Origin: JAWVFM01 sp963823245
Lineage (GTDB): Bacteria > Actinomycetota > Thermoleophilia > Solirubrobacterales > 70-9
DNA: 64,000 bases
NCBI GenBank assembly: GCA_963823245.1
Contig: CAWGKQ010000007.1
Coordinates: forward strand, 124,001-188,000
Direction: 5' to 3'
A program made the position numbers and the translations under genes. This document shows, piece after piece, positions 9,265 through 17,499 of this stretch (positions are counted from its first letter, which is position 1; each line of letters starts with the position of its first letter). The notes under the pieces were generated by a model. The model saw only the letters and a list, made by a program, of their open reading frames with translations. It did no database searches and was not told the origin of the DNA.

Positions 9265-10565
9265 TGCTCGAGCCTGAGGTCGAGGCACGGCCCTGGGCGG
9301 AGCAGGCCAAGGCCGACGACGCGCACTATCGAGCCCAGCTCGCCTACCTGTTCGAGCGCTCGGCGTTCTACCGGAAGAAGCTCGACGCGGCGGGCTTCGA
9401 CTCGGCGGCTGAGGCGGGCGGGCTGGCCGACATCGGCGGCCTGCCGCTGACCGAGAAGGACGAGCTGCGTGCGACCCGCACCGCCGAGAACCCGATCGGC
9501 TCGCACCTGTGCGCGACGCGGCCGGAGATCGCCCGCATCTACTCGACGAGCGGCACCACCGGCGCGCCCAGCTACATCCCGCTCACCGTCGGCGACCTCG
9601 ACAACTGGGTCACCGGCTCGGCGCGGAGCTATGCCGCCTCGGGCGTGGCCGCAGGGCAGCGCATCGTCTCCACCTATAACGCCGGGCCCTTCGCCGCCGG
9701 CGCGGCGCTGGCGTCGTTCGACCGGATCGGGCTCGCCCACATCCCGGTCGGTACCGGCAACACGGAGCGCCTCGTCCGCGCGATCGACGAGCTGCGACCG
9801 GAGGCCGCCGTGCTGACCCCGTCGTACGCGGCGCGCGTGACCGAGTGGTCGGCCGAGCGCGGATTCGACCTCGCGGGCTCGAGCGTCGAGCGGGTCCTGG
9901 TGGCGGGGGAGCCGGGGGGCGGCGAGCCCTCGTTTCGCTCGCGGCTCGAGGAGGGATGGGGTGCGAGGGTCACCGAGGCGATGGGCATCGGCGACATCGG
10001 CGTCTCGCTGTGGGGCGAGTGTGAGGAGCGCGACGGCATGCATCTCGGCGCTCGTGGGTTCGTCCACCCCGAGCTGATCGACCCCGAGACCGGCGGCGCG
10101 GTGGAGCTCGACGACGGCGCGAGCGGCGAGCTCGTCCTCACGCACCTGCGCCACCGGGCAGCGCCGCTCCTGCGGTTCCGCACCCGCGACCACGTCGACG
10201 TTCGCGTGGGCGCGTGCGCCTGCGGACGGACGGGCCCGCGCATCCGCTGCGTCGGCCGCACCGACGACATGCTGATCGTGCGCGGGGTCAACGTCTTTCC
10301 GTCGGCCGTGCGCGAGGTGGTGGCCGAGTTCGCGCCGGCGGTCAGCGGCCAGATCCGGATCCGGCCGCGGAGCGACGGTCCCAAGCAGGACCCGCCGCTT
10401 CCGGTCACGGTCGAGCTCGCGGATGGAGTCGTCGCCGAGTCGAGCCTCGCCGACGCGATCGGCGGCCGTCTTCGCGAGGTGCTCGTCTTCCAGGCCGGGA
10501 TCGAGCTGGTGCCGTGGCGGAGCCTCGCCCGAAGCGATTACAAGTCGGCGCTCGTCGAGCGGTAG
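9264..10565 (+). CDS. PaaK-like AMP-forming aryl/acyl-CoA ligase
   Basis: The 433-aa product belongs to the phenylacetate-CoA ligase branch of the adenylate-forming enzymes, which activate an acid with ATP and load it on CoA. The ATP loop YSTSGTTG is at residues 93-100, AMGIGDIG gives the second adenylate motif, and FRTRDHVDV plus RTDDMLIVRGVNVFPSAV marks the hinge and C-terminal domain. A CACGRTG cluster, common in PaaK proteins, may bind metal. It overlaps the preceding gene by one base and precedes a VOC gene by 15 bases. The substrate is unknown; an aromatic acid is the default guess. Confidence 0.88.
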   Translation: MLEPEVEARPWAEQAKADDAHYRAQLAYLFERSAFYRKKLDAAGFDSAAEAGGLADIGGLPLTEKDELRATRTAENPIGSHLCATRPEIARIYSTSGTTGAPSYIPLTVGDLDNWVTGSARSYAASGVAAGQRIVSTYNAGPFAAGAALASFDRIGLAHIPVGTGNTERLVRAIDELRPEAAVLTPSYAARVTEWSAERGFDLAGSSVERVLVAGEPGGGEPSFRSRLEEGWGARVTEAMGIGDIGVSLWGECEERDGMHLGARGFVHPELIDPETGGAVELDDGASGELVLTHLRHRAAPLLRFRTRDHVDVRVGACACGRTGPRIRCVGRTDDMLIVRGVNVFPSAVREVVAEFAPAVSGQIRIRPRSDGPKQDPPLPVTVELADGVVAESSLADAIGGRLREVLVFQAGIELVPWRSLARSDYKSALVER

Positions 10566-10580
10566 TGTGCGGCGTGGGCC

Positions 10581-11177
10581 GTGAGGAAGCTTCAGAGCCA
10601 GGGCGTTCACCACATCACCCTCGTCGGCGCCGATCGCCGGACGTCGATCGACTTCTGGGAGGGGGTGCTCGGGATGCCCTTCGTCTTCGAGCAGCCGAAC
10701 CTCGACAACGCGTCGGAGAGCCACCTCTATTTCGATCCGGGCGACGGGCGGCTGATCACGGTCTTCACCAACGAGGATCGAAAGGGCGATCCGGAGCGCA
10801 CGCCGACCGATCCCGGGTGCGTGCACCACATCGCCTTCGCGGTCTCGAAGGCCACCTTCGACCAGGTGGCGGAGCGCCTGGAGGAGCGTGGGATCAAGCA
10901 CAGCGGGGCCAAGGACCGCGGCTTCATGGACTCGATCTACTTCGAGGATCCCCTCGGCCTCCTGATCGAGCTCGCGGCATACCGCTTCGTCCCGCCGGCC
11001 GGGCACACGCACGCAGACGTGCTGCTCGAGGCCCACAGGATCAGGACCGAGCGCGGCGACTACAACATCGCCCAGATCCATCTCGCGGACGCGATCGAGG
11101 CGTTGGTCGCGCGATCCCAGCAGTCGCTCTCGGACGACCGATCGCCCAAGGACCCATACGGAGGAGAACATGGCTGA
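10581..11177 (+). CDS. VOC-fold (glyoxalase/extradiol dioxygenase-like) protein
   Basis: The 198-aa protein has two beta-alpha-beta-beta-beta repeats of the vicinal oxygen chelate fold. Likely metal ligands are the His pair near residue 10 (GVHHITL), the second His pair (CVHHIAF) and a Glu in LLIELAAY. VOC proteins with this set are Fe or Mn ring-cleavage dioxygenases or glyoxalases; at under 200 residues it is shorter than most catechol dioxygenases. The start is a GTG. The stop overlaps the start of the GST gene by 8 bases, so it belongs to the same operon as the CoA ligase. Confidence 0.82.
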   Translation: MRKLQSQGVHHITLVGADRRTSIDFWEGVLGMPFVFEQPNLDNASESHLYFDPGDGRLITVFTNEDRKGDPERTPTDPGCVHHIAFAVSKATFDQVAERLEERGIKHSGAKDRGFMDSIYFEDPLGLLIELAAYRFVPPAGHTHADVLLEAHRIRTERGDYNIAQIHLADAIEALVARSQQSLSDDRSPKDPYGGEHG

Positions 11178-11862
11178 CAACACGCTGAACGTCCTGCTGC
11201 CGAGCGTCAACAACCTTTCCGCACGCGTCTTCGTGCGAGCGGCGGGCCTCGACTTCGAGGAGGTCGACATGTGGGGGAAGAAGGGGACCCCCGACTTCCT
11301 CGCCAAGGACCCGGCCGACCTCACTCCGCTCTTGGAGGAGGAGGGGCTCCCTCGGGGCTCCCTCTGGGAGAGCTGCGCGATCATGCAGTACCTCTGCAAC
11401 AAGCACGGGCTCGACCACCTCTACCCGACCGATCCTGGCCGGCGGGCGATGGTGGACAGCGCGATGTTCTACCTCGTCGGCACGCTCTACCCGCTCGTCG
11501 GCCGCGCCACCTATCCGACCCTCGGCTTTCCCCAGTACCCGGGCGAGGTCGGGTCGTCGGAGGCCGGCGACGAGCTGAAGGCGCAGGCGGTGGAGGACGC
11601 GACGGAGGCGCTCGCAGTGCCCCTCGAGGCCTACCGGTCGTTCTTCCTTGACGGCGAGAGGTTCATCGGCGGCGAGGAGCCGTCGATCGCCGACATTCGC
11701 CTCGCGGTCACGCTCGAGTTCCTGCGAGCTGTCGACTACGAGTTCCCGGCGTGGGCCGAGGAGTTCCTGACGGCCGTCGAGGGGTCGCTGGGAGATGCCT
11801 ATTCGGAGCCGGTCGCCGACGTGCGGGGCTTCGTTGCCTCCGCGAAGGCGCCCGCCGCCTAG
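11170..11862 (+). CDS. Glutathione S-transferase family protein
   Basis: The 230-aa protein has a thioredoxin-like N-terminal domain (SVNNLSARVFVRAAG, then the FEEVDMW strand) with the substrate-binding GSLWESCAIMQYL motif, and an all-helical C-terminal domain (GGEEPSIADIRLAV). GSTs conjugate or isomerise electrophiles with a thiol. Most actinobacteria make mycothiol, so the true co-substrate is open. The ATG has GGAGGAGAAC before it and overlaps the VOC gene by 8 bases. It is the last gene of the operon. Confidence 0.85.
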   Translation: MADNTLNVLLPSVNNLSARVFVRAAGLDFEEVDMWGKKGTPDFLAKDPADLTPLLEEEGLPRGSLWESCAIMQYLCNKHGLDHLYPTDPGRRAMVDSAMFYLVGTLYPLVGRATYPTLGFPQYPGEVGSSEAGDELKAQAVEDATEALAVPLEAYRSFFLDGERFIGGEEPSIADIRLAVTLEFLRAVDYEFPAWAEEFLTAVEGSLGDAYSEPVADVRGFVASAKAPAA

Positions 11863-11927
11863 GAGCGTGCCCTGGCGCCGCCGGTCCGGCGCCTCCAGTG
11901 TGAGCGGTTGCTAACCTGCCGCTCAAG

Positions 11928-12056
11928 TTCGTAAATCGCCGAGTCCCCGCCGCCTGAGGCGGGGAACGGGGGAACCAAAGATTTGGGGCTAACCCGCCCG
12001 CTGGGTGGGGGCGCAGTCTCCTTTAGCGCCAGCCCGTCAGCTAACCCCGTAGGCCG
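11928..12056 (+). ncRNA. c-di-AMP riboswitch (ydaO/yuaA class)
   Basis: The leader of the cell-wall hydrolase gene carries the conserved blocks of this riboswitch in order: AAATCGCCGAGTCCCCGCC, the paired GGCGGGGAACGGGGGAACC, GGGGCTAACCCGCC, and the diagnostic CCGTCAGCTAACCCCGTAGG near 12034-12053. In actinobacteria this class binds cyclic di-AMP and usually turns off cell-wall peptidase genes. The ribosome site of the gene lies only a few bases past the end, so control could be at termination or translation. Exact ends are estimates. Confidence 0.93.
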
Positions 12057-12070
12057 ACGAAGGAGACCAC

Positions 12071-12646
12071 TTGACGTTCCCGAACTCGACCACGATGCCA
12101 CGCAGGCGCGCGAAGCTCGCGGGCTGCGCCGGGCTCGCCTGCCTGGCGGCCGCAGCGATCGCGACGACGCCCGCCACCGCCAACAGCGGCGGCACCGGGA
12201 CGCCGCCACCACCCCCGCCGACTGTGGCGGGCCACAAGGCGAAGCTCGTGAACGGCCTCGCCGTCGCGCCCGCGTCGGCTCCCAAGGCCGTCAAGGGCGC
12301 CATCGCGGCGGCCAACAAGATCGCCAAGGGCCACGGTTACTGCCTCGGCGGCGGCTACGCCCAATGGCACTCCTCGTGCTACGACTGCTCCAGCGCGGTC
12401 AGCTTCGCCCTCCATGGGGGCGGACTGATCAAGCAGGCGATGCCCCCGTCGTCCCTGGCACGCTGGGGCCGCGCGAGCAAGGGGACGTGGATCTCGGTCT
12501 ACGCCAACTCCGGCCATGCATGGATGACGATCGCCGGCCTTCGCTTCGACACCGCCGATACCAAGGGTGAGGGCCCCGGCTGGGCGAAGGGCCTGGGCTG
12601 GGAAGCCACGCAGAGCTACGCCGTCAGGCACAAGTCCGGCTTCTAG
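12071..12646 (+). CDS. Secreted NlpC/P60-like peptidoglycan hydrolase
   Basis: The 191-aa product has a signal peptide (PRRRAKLAG, hydrophobic core, cleavage near TPATANS), a proline-rich linker and an NlpC/P60-like domain. The nucleophile Cys lies in CYDCSSAVSFAL and the His in SGHAWMTIAG, as in cysteine endopeptidases that cut cell-wall stem peptides. The start is a TTG with AAGGAG at the right distance; the ATG at 12095 is less well placed. The c-di-AMP riboswitch directly upstream fits a role in wall remodelling. Family members in actinobacteria act in growth, resuscitation or division. Confidence 0.85.
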   Translation: MTFPNSTTMPRRRAKLAGCAGLACLAAAAIATTPATANSGGTGTPPPPPPTVAGHKAKLVNGLAVAPASAPKAVKGAIAAANKIAKGHGYCLGGGYAQWHSSCYDCSSAVSFALHGGGLIKQAMPPSSLARWGRASKGTWISVYANSGHAWMTIAGLRFDTADTKGEGPGWAKGLGWEATQSYAVRHKSGF

Positions 12647-12659
12647 CCAGCCGCGCGGG

Positions 12660-12866
12660 CTACTCGTCCCGCGGCGTGATGCGAAACACCGAGACCACCT
12701 CGGCCTGCTTGCCCTCGGGATGGGCCACATAAGCGCTCGGGCCGCCGCCGAACCAGCCGGTGCCCTCGTTGTCGCCGACAAAGATGCCGGGGTGATGCCG
12801 GCCGTCGCCGTCCTCCACCCAGACCAGCTGACCCTCCTTGAACCCGTGCTCGATCTCGTCGTTCAC
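12660..12866 (-). CDS. Small hypothetical protein
   Basis: The 68-aa product starts MNDEIEHGFKEGQLVWVEDG and has an SH3-like pattern of short strands (GQLVWVEDG, HHPGIFVGDN, VVSVFRITP). It looks like a small beta-barrel cytosolic protein. No family name is known to me. It ends convergent with the riboswitch-controlled gene and lies downstream of the LytM-like gene on the same strand. Confidence 0.6.
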   Translation of the reverse strand: MNDEIEHGFKEGQLVWVEDGDGRHHPGIFVGDNEGTGWFGGGPSAYVAHPEGKQAEVVSVFRITPRDE

Positions 12867-12891
12867 GCGTCGAAGGCTACCCGCAGACCAT

Positions 12892-14088
12892 CTAGATCCG
12901 GGGCAGGCCGATGAGCCAGCTGCGGATGGCGCCGCCGGCGGTCATCGACCCGGGCGGCCAGCTGCCGATCTCGAAGCCGCCGGGCGTGGTGGAGTTGCCC
13001 CAGGTGCCGTAGTGCGCCATCGCGATCTGCTGCCCCGCCTGGACTTGGGCCCCGTCGGCGACCACCGGCACGGAGTGGCCGTAGTAGAAGTCGCCGAACG
13101 ACGTCGAGAGCATGGGGTAGGAGGTGCCGAAGCCGTATGGGTCGTGCTCGATCGAGACCGTCCCGGAGCCCATCGCCAGGAGGGGTGCGCCCGGCCGCGT
13201 CCCGCCGTCGACGCCCTGATCGGTTCGGCCCCAGGTGAGCGGCTCGGACGCCGGGAAGGGGGAGACCGCCTGGCCGCTCGGGGGCGGGCCGGCCGGGAAC
13301 GCCGTGCCGACCGCGCCCACGGAGTTGTCCCCCAGGCCCATCGTCGCCGCCTGCTGCGCCGCGATCTTCGATTGAAGGCTTTGGACCTGGCTCTGAAGAT
13401 GCTTTCCGGCGGCCCGCGCGTGGACGAGAGCCCGCCGCTTCGCCGCCTGGGCGGCGGTGAGCGACGCCTCGCGGCTCTCGTAGGCCGCGCGCGTGCTCGC
13501 TAGCTCCTGGCGGCGCGCGGCGAGCGCATCGCGCGCGGCCTGAAGCTGGTCGACCGTCGTACGCGTGCTGTTGCGCAACGTCGTCACCCTCTCCGCGATC
13601 GCGTTGTTTGACTGCGCGATGGAGTGCACGTACTCGTAGCGCGAGATCAGCTGGTCGAAGCCGCTCGAGTTGAGGATCACAGTCATCACGTCGGGCTGCC
13701 CCGACTCGTAGACCGCGACCAGATGCTCCTTGAGGGTGATGAGCGCTGCGTGGAGCCGGCGCCGCAGGACCGCGAGCCGCGCCCTCGCCCGCCGCAGCTC
13801 GGCCCGCTTGACGAGGAGCTGGCTGCGAACCGCAGCCTCGCGAGTGCGCAGCGAGGCGATCTCGCCCGAAAGCTCGTCGATCTGCCGCGAGTAGCGGTCG
13901 ATCGTCGAATTGAGCGCGACCTCGTTCGACCGAGCCTGGCGAAGCGCGTCCCGCTTGTCGTGGAGCTGCGAGGAAAGCGTTTGCCCCGAGGCGAGCGCGG
14001 GCAGCGCGATGGCGACCGCGAGGGCGGTCGCTGCGAGGGCGAGCGTGGCCATCCGTCGCCTGTAGCTGGAGGCTGCAAGGTCGGTCAT
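12892..14088 (-). CDS. Coiled-coil LytM/M23-like protein, catalytically degenerate
   Basis: The 398-aa exported protein has a signal peptide, two long coiled coils (about residues 35-115 and 150-245) and a C-terminal LytM fold, as in EnvC/NlpD-type activators of cell separation. In active M23 enzymes zinc is held by HxxxD and HxH. Here the first His is Gln (RTDQGVDGG), the Asp remains, and the HLHFE region reads PGGFEIG, so both of these His sites are lost; only FYYGHS keeps a His. It is therefore likely an activator or scaffold for other wall hydrolases. The start is a GTG or ATG near 14088. It sits beside a riboswitch-controlled wall enzyme on the other strand. Confidence 0.82.
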   Translation of the reverse strand: MTDLAASSYRRRMATLALAATALAVAIALPALASGQTLSSQLHDKRDALRQARSNEVALNSTIDRYSRQIDELSGEIASLRTREAAVRSQLLVKRAELRRARARLAVLRRRLHAALITLKEHLVAVYESGQPDVMTVILNSSGFDQLISRYEYVHSIAQSNNAIAERVTTLRNSTRTTVDQLQAARDALAARRQELASTRAAYESREASLTAAQAAKRRALVHARAAGKHLQSQVQSLQSKIAAQQAATMGLGDNSVGAVGTAFPAGPPPSGQAVSPFPASEPLTWGRTDQGVDGGTRPGAPLLAMGSGTVSIEHDPYGFGTSYPMLSTSFGDFYYGHSVPVVADGAQVQAGQQIAMAHYGTWGNSTTPGGFEIGSWPPGSMTAGGAIRSWLIGLPRI

Positions 14089-14171
14089 CCCAGGAATTCC
14101 CGACCGCCGACCGTACGGCCAACGCCCTAAAGAAGGCGCTGACTGGCGCCGGGTTGCAGGCGGATTTGCAG

Positions 14172-15506
14172 CTAGCCCGCGGCCGTGCCGCTAACGCGCT
14201 GCAACTCGGCCGCGAGGCTCAGCAGGCGCCCCTCGGATCGAGGCGCCCCCAGGATCTGGAACCCGAACGGCATGCCCTTCTCCTCTCCGAGCGGGACGGC
14301 GGCGACCGGGCCGCCCGGCTGGGTCAGCGGGACCGTGAGGGAGAGCAGGGCGGGGCGAAGCGGCAGCGAGCAGCCGTCGACGTTGACCGTCTCCGCTCCG
14401 AGCGGCGGGGCCGTGACCGGCGCGGTCGGCCCGACGAGCGCGTCGACCCCGTCCATTACGGCCGCGGCCTCAGCGCGAACCAGGGCGCGTGCTCGCTGGG
14501 CCAGCAGGTAATCCTTGGCGGGCAGCGCGCCACCCACCTCGATCCGCTCACGGACGCCCGGCGCGTACCGGTCGCGTTGGTCGGAGAACCAGGAACGGTG
14601 CGCTGCCGCCGCCTCGGAGAACTGGATCGCCCGGTGGAGGGCGCTCATGTGCTCGAGCAGGGGCATCTCGACGGGCACCACTTCGGCGCCGGCCCCACGC
14701 CAGCTCTCGGCCGCGCCGCGAACGGCGTCGACGATCGGTTGCGCGCAGTCACCGAGGAACTGCTCCACGAGCCCGATCCGGAGGCCACGCAGCCCGTCCA
14801 GTCGCGCGGGCGAGCCGACGGCTCCGTCAGCGAGCACGTCGAGAAGGAGCGCGGCGTCGGCCACTGTGCGTGCGATCGGCCCGACCGTGTCGTATGACCA
14901 TGCGAGAGGCACGACGCCGGCCGTCGGAACGAGCCCGAGCGTCGGGCGGATCGAGACGAGCCCGCAGAAGGAGGCCGGGACTCGCAGCGAGCCGCTGGTG
15001 TCGGTCCCGACCGCTCCCAGCGCCTGGCCTGAGGCGGTGGCGGCGGCGGGGCCGGAGCTCGACCCGCCCGACATCCTGCTCGAGTCGACCGGGTTGTGGC
15101 AGTCGCCCCAATGCGGGTTCTGCCCGTCGATGCCGAACGCAAACTCGTTCGTGTTCCCCTTGCCGAGGATGATCGCTCCCGCCCTGCGCAACCTCGCGAC
15201 CGCGGGCGCATCGGCGGAGGGGTGTCGCGCCCAGCCCTCCGCCCCGGCTGTCGTCGGCATCCCCGCCACGTCGATGACGTCCTTGACGCAGAGCGGGATG
15301 CCGTCGAGGGGCCCGCCGCTGCCGGCCGCCAGCGCAGACTCGGCCTCCCTGGCAGCCGCCAGTGCGCCCTCGGGGTCGACGTGGAGGTACGCGTTGAGCG
15401 CGGAGTTGCCGTCGATCTCCGCCAGCGCCGCCCGGACGAGCTCCACCGGCGACACCGCGCCCGCGGAGAGCTGGGCCCGCGCCTCGACGATCGTCGGGGG
15501 CGTCAC
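14172..15506 (-). CDS. Amidase signature family enzyme (GatA-like)
   Basis: The 444-aa protein carries the Ser-cisSer-Lys triad: Lys in PLCVKDVIDVAG, the Gly/Ser-rich signature SGGSSSGPAAATASG, and the nucleophile loop GTDTSGSLRVPASFCG. The family hydrolyses amide bonds, and one branch is the A subunit of Asp/Glu-tRNA amidotransferase. The length fits an amidase or a short GatA. Its GTG start overlaps by 4 bases the stop of a 45-aa upstream gene that resembles the end of GatC. No gatB is present here, so a catabolic amidase with a small partner is more likely than tRNA amidation. Confidence 0.86.
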   Translation of the reverse strand: MTPPTIVEARAQLSAGAVSPVELVRAALAEIDGNSALNAYLHVDPEGALAAAREAESALAAGSGGPLDGIPLCVKDVIDVAGMPTTAGAEGWARHPSADAPAVARLRRAGAIILGKGNTNEFAFGIDGQNPHWGDCHNPVDSSRMSGGSSSGPAAATASGQALGAVGTDTSGSLRVPASFCGLVSIRPTLGLVPTAGVVPLAWSYDTVGPIARTVADAALLLDVLADGAVGSPARLDGLRGLRIGLVEQFLGDCAQPIVDAVRGAAESWRGAGAEVVPVEMPLLEHMSALHRAIQFSEAAAAHRSWFSDQRDRYAPGVRERIEVGGALPAKDYLLAQRARALVRAEAAAVMDGVDALVGPTAPVTAPPLGAETVNVDGCSLPLRPALLSLTVPLTQPGGPVAAVPLGEEKGMPFGFQILGAPRSEGRLLSLAAELQRVSGTAAG

Positions 15507-15640
15507 CGCGGGCTCGAATCGCCGAGGGCGGGAGCGACGTCGTCGAGCGGGAGGTCCTCGAGGGCCCGGATCTCGTCGAGGAGCTCGGCGAGCATCGCGG
15601 CGGCATCCTCCGAGAGCTCCGGTTCGCCCACGGCCGCCAT
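15503..15640 (-). CDS. Tiny GatC-like protein coupled to the amidase
   Basis: The 45-codon frame starts with ATG at 15640 and ends in a GTGA overlap with the amidase start. The product, MAAVGEPELS then MLAELLDEIRALEDLPLDDV, is one amphipathic acidic helix followed by a short tail. It resembles the second helix and tail of GatC, which wraps around GatA, although GatC is about twice as long. The overlap implies coupled translation and a stoichiometric partner. The role is inferred. Confidence 0.55.
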   Translation of the reverse strand: MAAVGEPELSEDAAAMLAELLDEIRALEDLPLDDVAPALGDSSPR

Positions 15641-15669
15641 CCTAGGCAACCGATTAGGATCGCCTCGGC

Positions 15670-16911
15670 ATGGAGGCGCGCGCCAAGCCGGTGGACGAGA
15701 ACCTCGAGGAGGTCCTCGTCACCGAACGCGAGCACTGGCCCGACGGCCCGCCGCACGAGCTCTTCAAGCGCCTCCGCAACGAATGCCCGGTCCACTGGAC
15801 CTCGCGGATCAGCGAGTTCCCCGACGAGGACGGGTTCTGGTCGGTGACGACCGCCGACGACGTGCACGCCGTGAGCCGCGACTGGAAGACCTACTCGTCC
15901 GAGCGCGGCGGCGTCACCGCCGCGAGCGGCGTCTTCCCGCTCGAGCTGGCGCGGTCGATGTTCATCGGGATGGACCCGCCGAAGCACGACCGCATCAAGG
16001 CGCTCTTCCAGGCGGGCTTCACGCCGAAGCGCATCGCTGCCCACGAGGAGCCGATCCGTGGGATCGTCGTCGGCGTTCTCGACCGCCTCGACGGCCGTGA
16101 CACCTGCGATCTCGTGAATGAGGTGGCGCAGCCGATCGTCTCGCGGGTGATCGGGAGCTTCATGGGGATCGCTCCCGAGGACGACGCCCAATGGGCGCGC
16201 CTCATGAACGCGGCGCTCGGCGCCGGCGACCCCGACCTGGCGCCCGAGGGGGTCGAGGGCGTGGTCGAGAACGACCTGCCGGAGATCTACGAGCGCTGCG
16301 GGAAGATGATCGCCGCCCGGCGCGAGAACCCGACTGACGACCTCACCAGCGTCCTGGTCCACGCGGAGGTCGACGGCCACAAGCTTTCCGAGGACGAGAT
16401 CGTCATGGGCTTCTTCCTCCTCGTCGCCGCCGGGAACGACAGCACCAAGGCGACCTATTGCAGCGGCATGCGGGCGCTGATGGAGCACCCGGAGGAGCGG
16501 AAGCTGGTGCTCGACGACCCGTCGCTCATCCCAAGCGCGGTCGAGGAGTCGCTGCGGATGTTCCCCGCGTTCGCGCACTTCCGCCGGACCGCGCTGAGCG
16601 ACGCCCAGCTCGGCGACAAGCAGATCCGCGAGGGCGACAAGGTCGTGATGTGGTACGTATCGTCGAACCGCGACGAGACCCGCTACGAGGACCCCGACCG
16701 CTTCGACGTCCGCCGCAACCCCGAGCACCAGGCGTTCGGCGCGGGCGGCCGCCACTTCTGCCTCGGTACCGCGCTCGCCCGGCTCGAGCTGCGAATCATG
16801 TTCGAGGAGACCCTCGCCCGGTATCCGGCGATGGAGCTCGCGGGCGACCCCGTCTTCGCGGAGTCGCCGTTCATCAACCAGCTGAAGACGCTGCCGGTGC
16901 GGCTGGCCTGA
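15670..16911 (+). CDS. Cytochrome P450
   Basis: The 413-aa protein is a soluble bacterial P450 monooxygenase. The oxygen-binding I-helix reads AGNDST (254-259), the K-helix ExxR pair is E293/R296, and the heme-ligand loop FGAGGRHFCLG places the cysteine at 364. Such enzymes hydroxylate small hydrophobic molecules and need a ferredoxin and reductase, which are not encoded nearby. The ATG at 15670 is divergent from the GatC-like gene, leaving only 29 bases between them. A SRPBCC gene ends 6 bases past its stop on the other strand. Confidence 0.92.
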   Translation: MEARAKPVDENLEEVLVTEREHWPDGPPHELFKRLRNECPVHWTSRISEFPDEDGFWSVTTADDVHAVSRDWKTYSSERGGVTAASGVFPLELARSMFIGMDPPKHDRIKALFQAGFTPKRIAAHEEPIRGIVVGVLDRLDGRDTCDLVNEVAQPIVSRVIGSFMGIAPEDDAQWARLMNAALGAGDPDLAPEGVEGVVENDLPEIYERCGKMIAARRENPTDDLTSVLVHAEVDGHKLSEDEIVMGFFLLVAAGNDSTKATYCSGMRALMEHPEERKLVLDDPSLIPSAVEESLRMFPAFAHFRRTALSDAQLGDKQIREGDKVVMWYVSSNRDETRYEDPDRFDVRRNPEHQAFGAGGRHFCLGTALARLELRIMFEETLARYPAMELAGDPVFAESPFINQLKTLPVRLA

Positions 16912-16917
16912 GCGCCG

Positions 16918-17370
16918 CTAGCCGGTCTTCTCGACGAAGCCCTTGAGCTTCCCGGGCATGCTCTCGACGAGCTGCCCGCGGAGGATGCCCACGAGCGGGC
17001 CCCGGATAACCATGCCGAGCATCCGGCCGAGGTCGACGGACATCGAGTAGGTCGCGCGCGTGCGTCCGTCGCCCAGGTCCTCGAACTCCCACCGTCCCTC
17101 GACCGCCTTCAGGTCGCCGTCCTCCTGGACCCAGCCCAGGCCCGCCGGCTCGTCGTAGGAGAACCGCAGGTTCGAGGCGAGCGTGCGGACCTTGGCGTCG
17201 GTCTCGGTGTGGACCAGCACCTGGCGACCGTCGCCGTCGCGCTCCCGGACCTCCGCGACCTTGATCTCGGGCTGCCACCGGGGCGATCCCTCGACGTCGG
17301 CCGCGACCGCGAAGACCTCCGCGATCGGGGCCTCGATCTCGGCGCTGGCGGAGCCGTCGATGGTGCCCAC
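16918..17370 (-). CDS. SRPBCC (START/polyketide cyclase-like) family protein
   Basis: The 150-aa protein shows the helix-grip pattern of SRPBCC proteins: a first strand (DGSASAEIEAPIAEVFAVAAD), the SPRWQPEIK turn, paired strands with RATYSMSVDLG, and a long C-terminal helix (LVESMPGKLKGFVEKTG). These bind hydrophobic ligands in a deep cavity. The GTG at 17370 is chosen because upstream codons have no homologous character. It is convergent with the P450 and might bind its substrate or product, but that is only suggested by position. Confidence 0.78.
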   Translation of the reverse strand: MGTIDGSASAEIEAPIAEVFAVAADVEGSPRWQPEIKVAEVRERDGDGRQVLVHTETDAKVRTLASNLRFSYDEPAGLGWVQEDGDLKAVEGRWEFEDLGDGRTRATYSMSVDLGRMLGMVIRGPLVGILRGQLVESMPGKLKGFVEKTG

Positions 17371-17499
17371 GCCCGCAGAGTAGACGTTTGGCCGATAGGG
17401 CCTGACATGCGCGCGAGCAAGCCGTTTCCTCCATAACCGCGCGAGCCGCGAGGTGGCATTGGTTGAAGGTGAAACGAGAGTCCGCGACAATAGGGGCCG

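Noticed and set aside
9234..11402. 722-codon minus-strand frame
   Set aside because: Antisense to the PaaK-VOC-GST operon with no recognisable domain.
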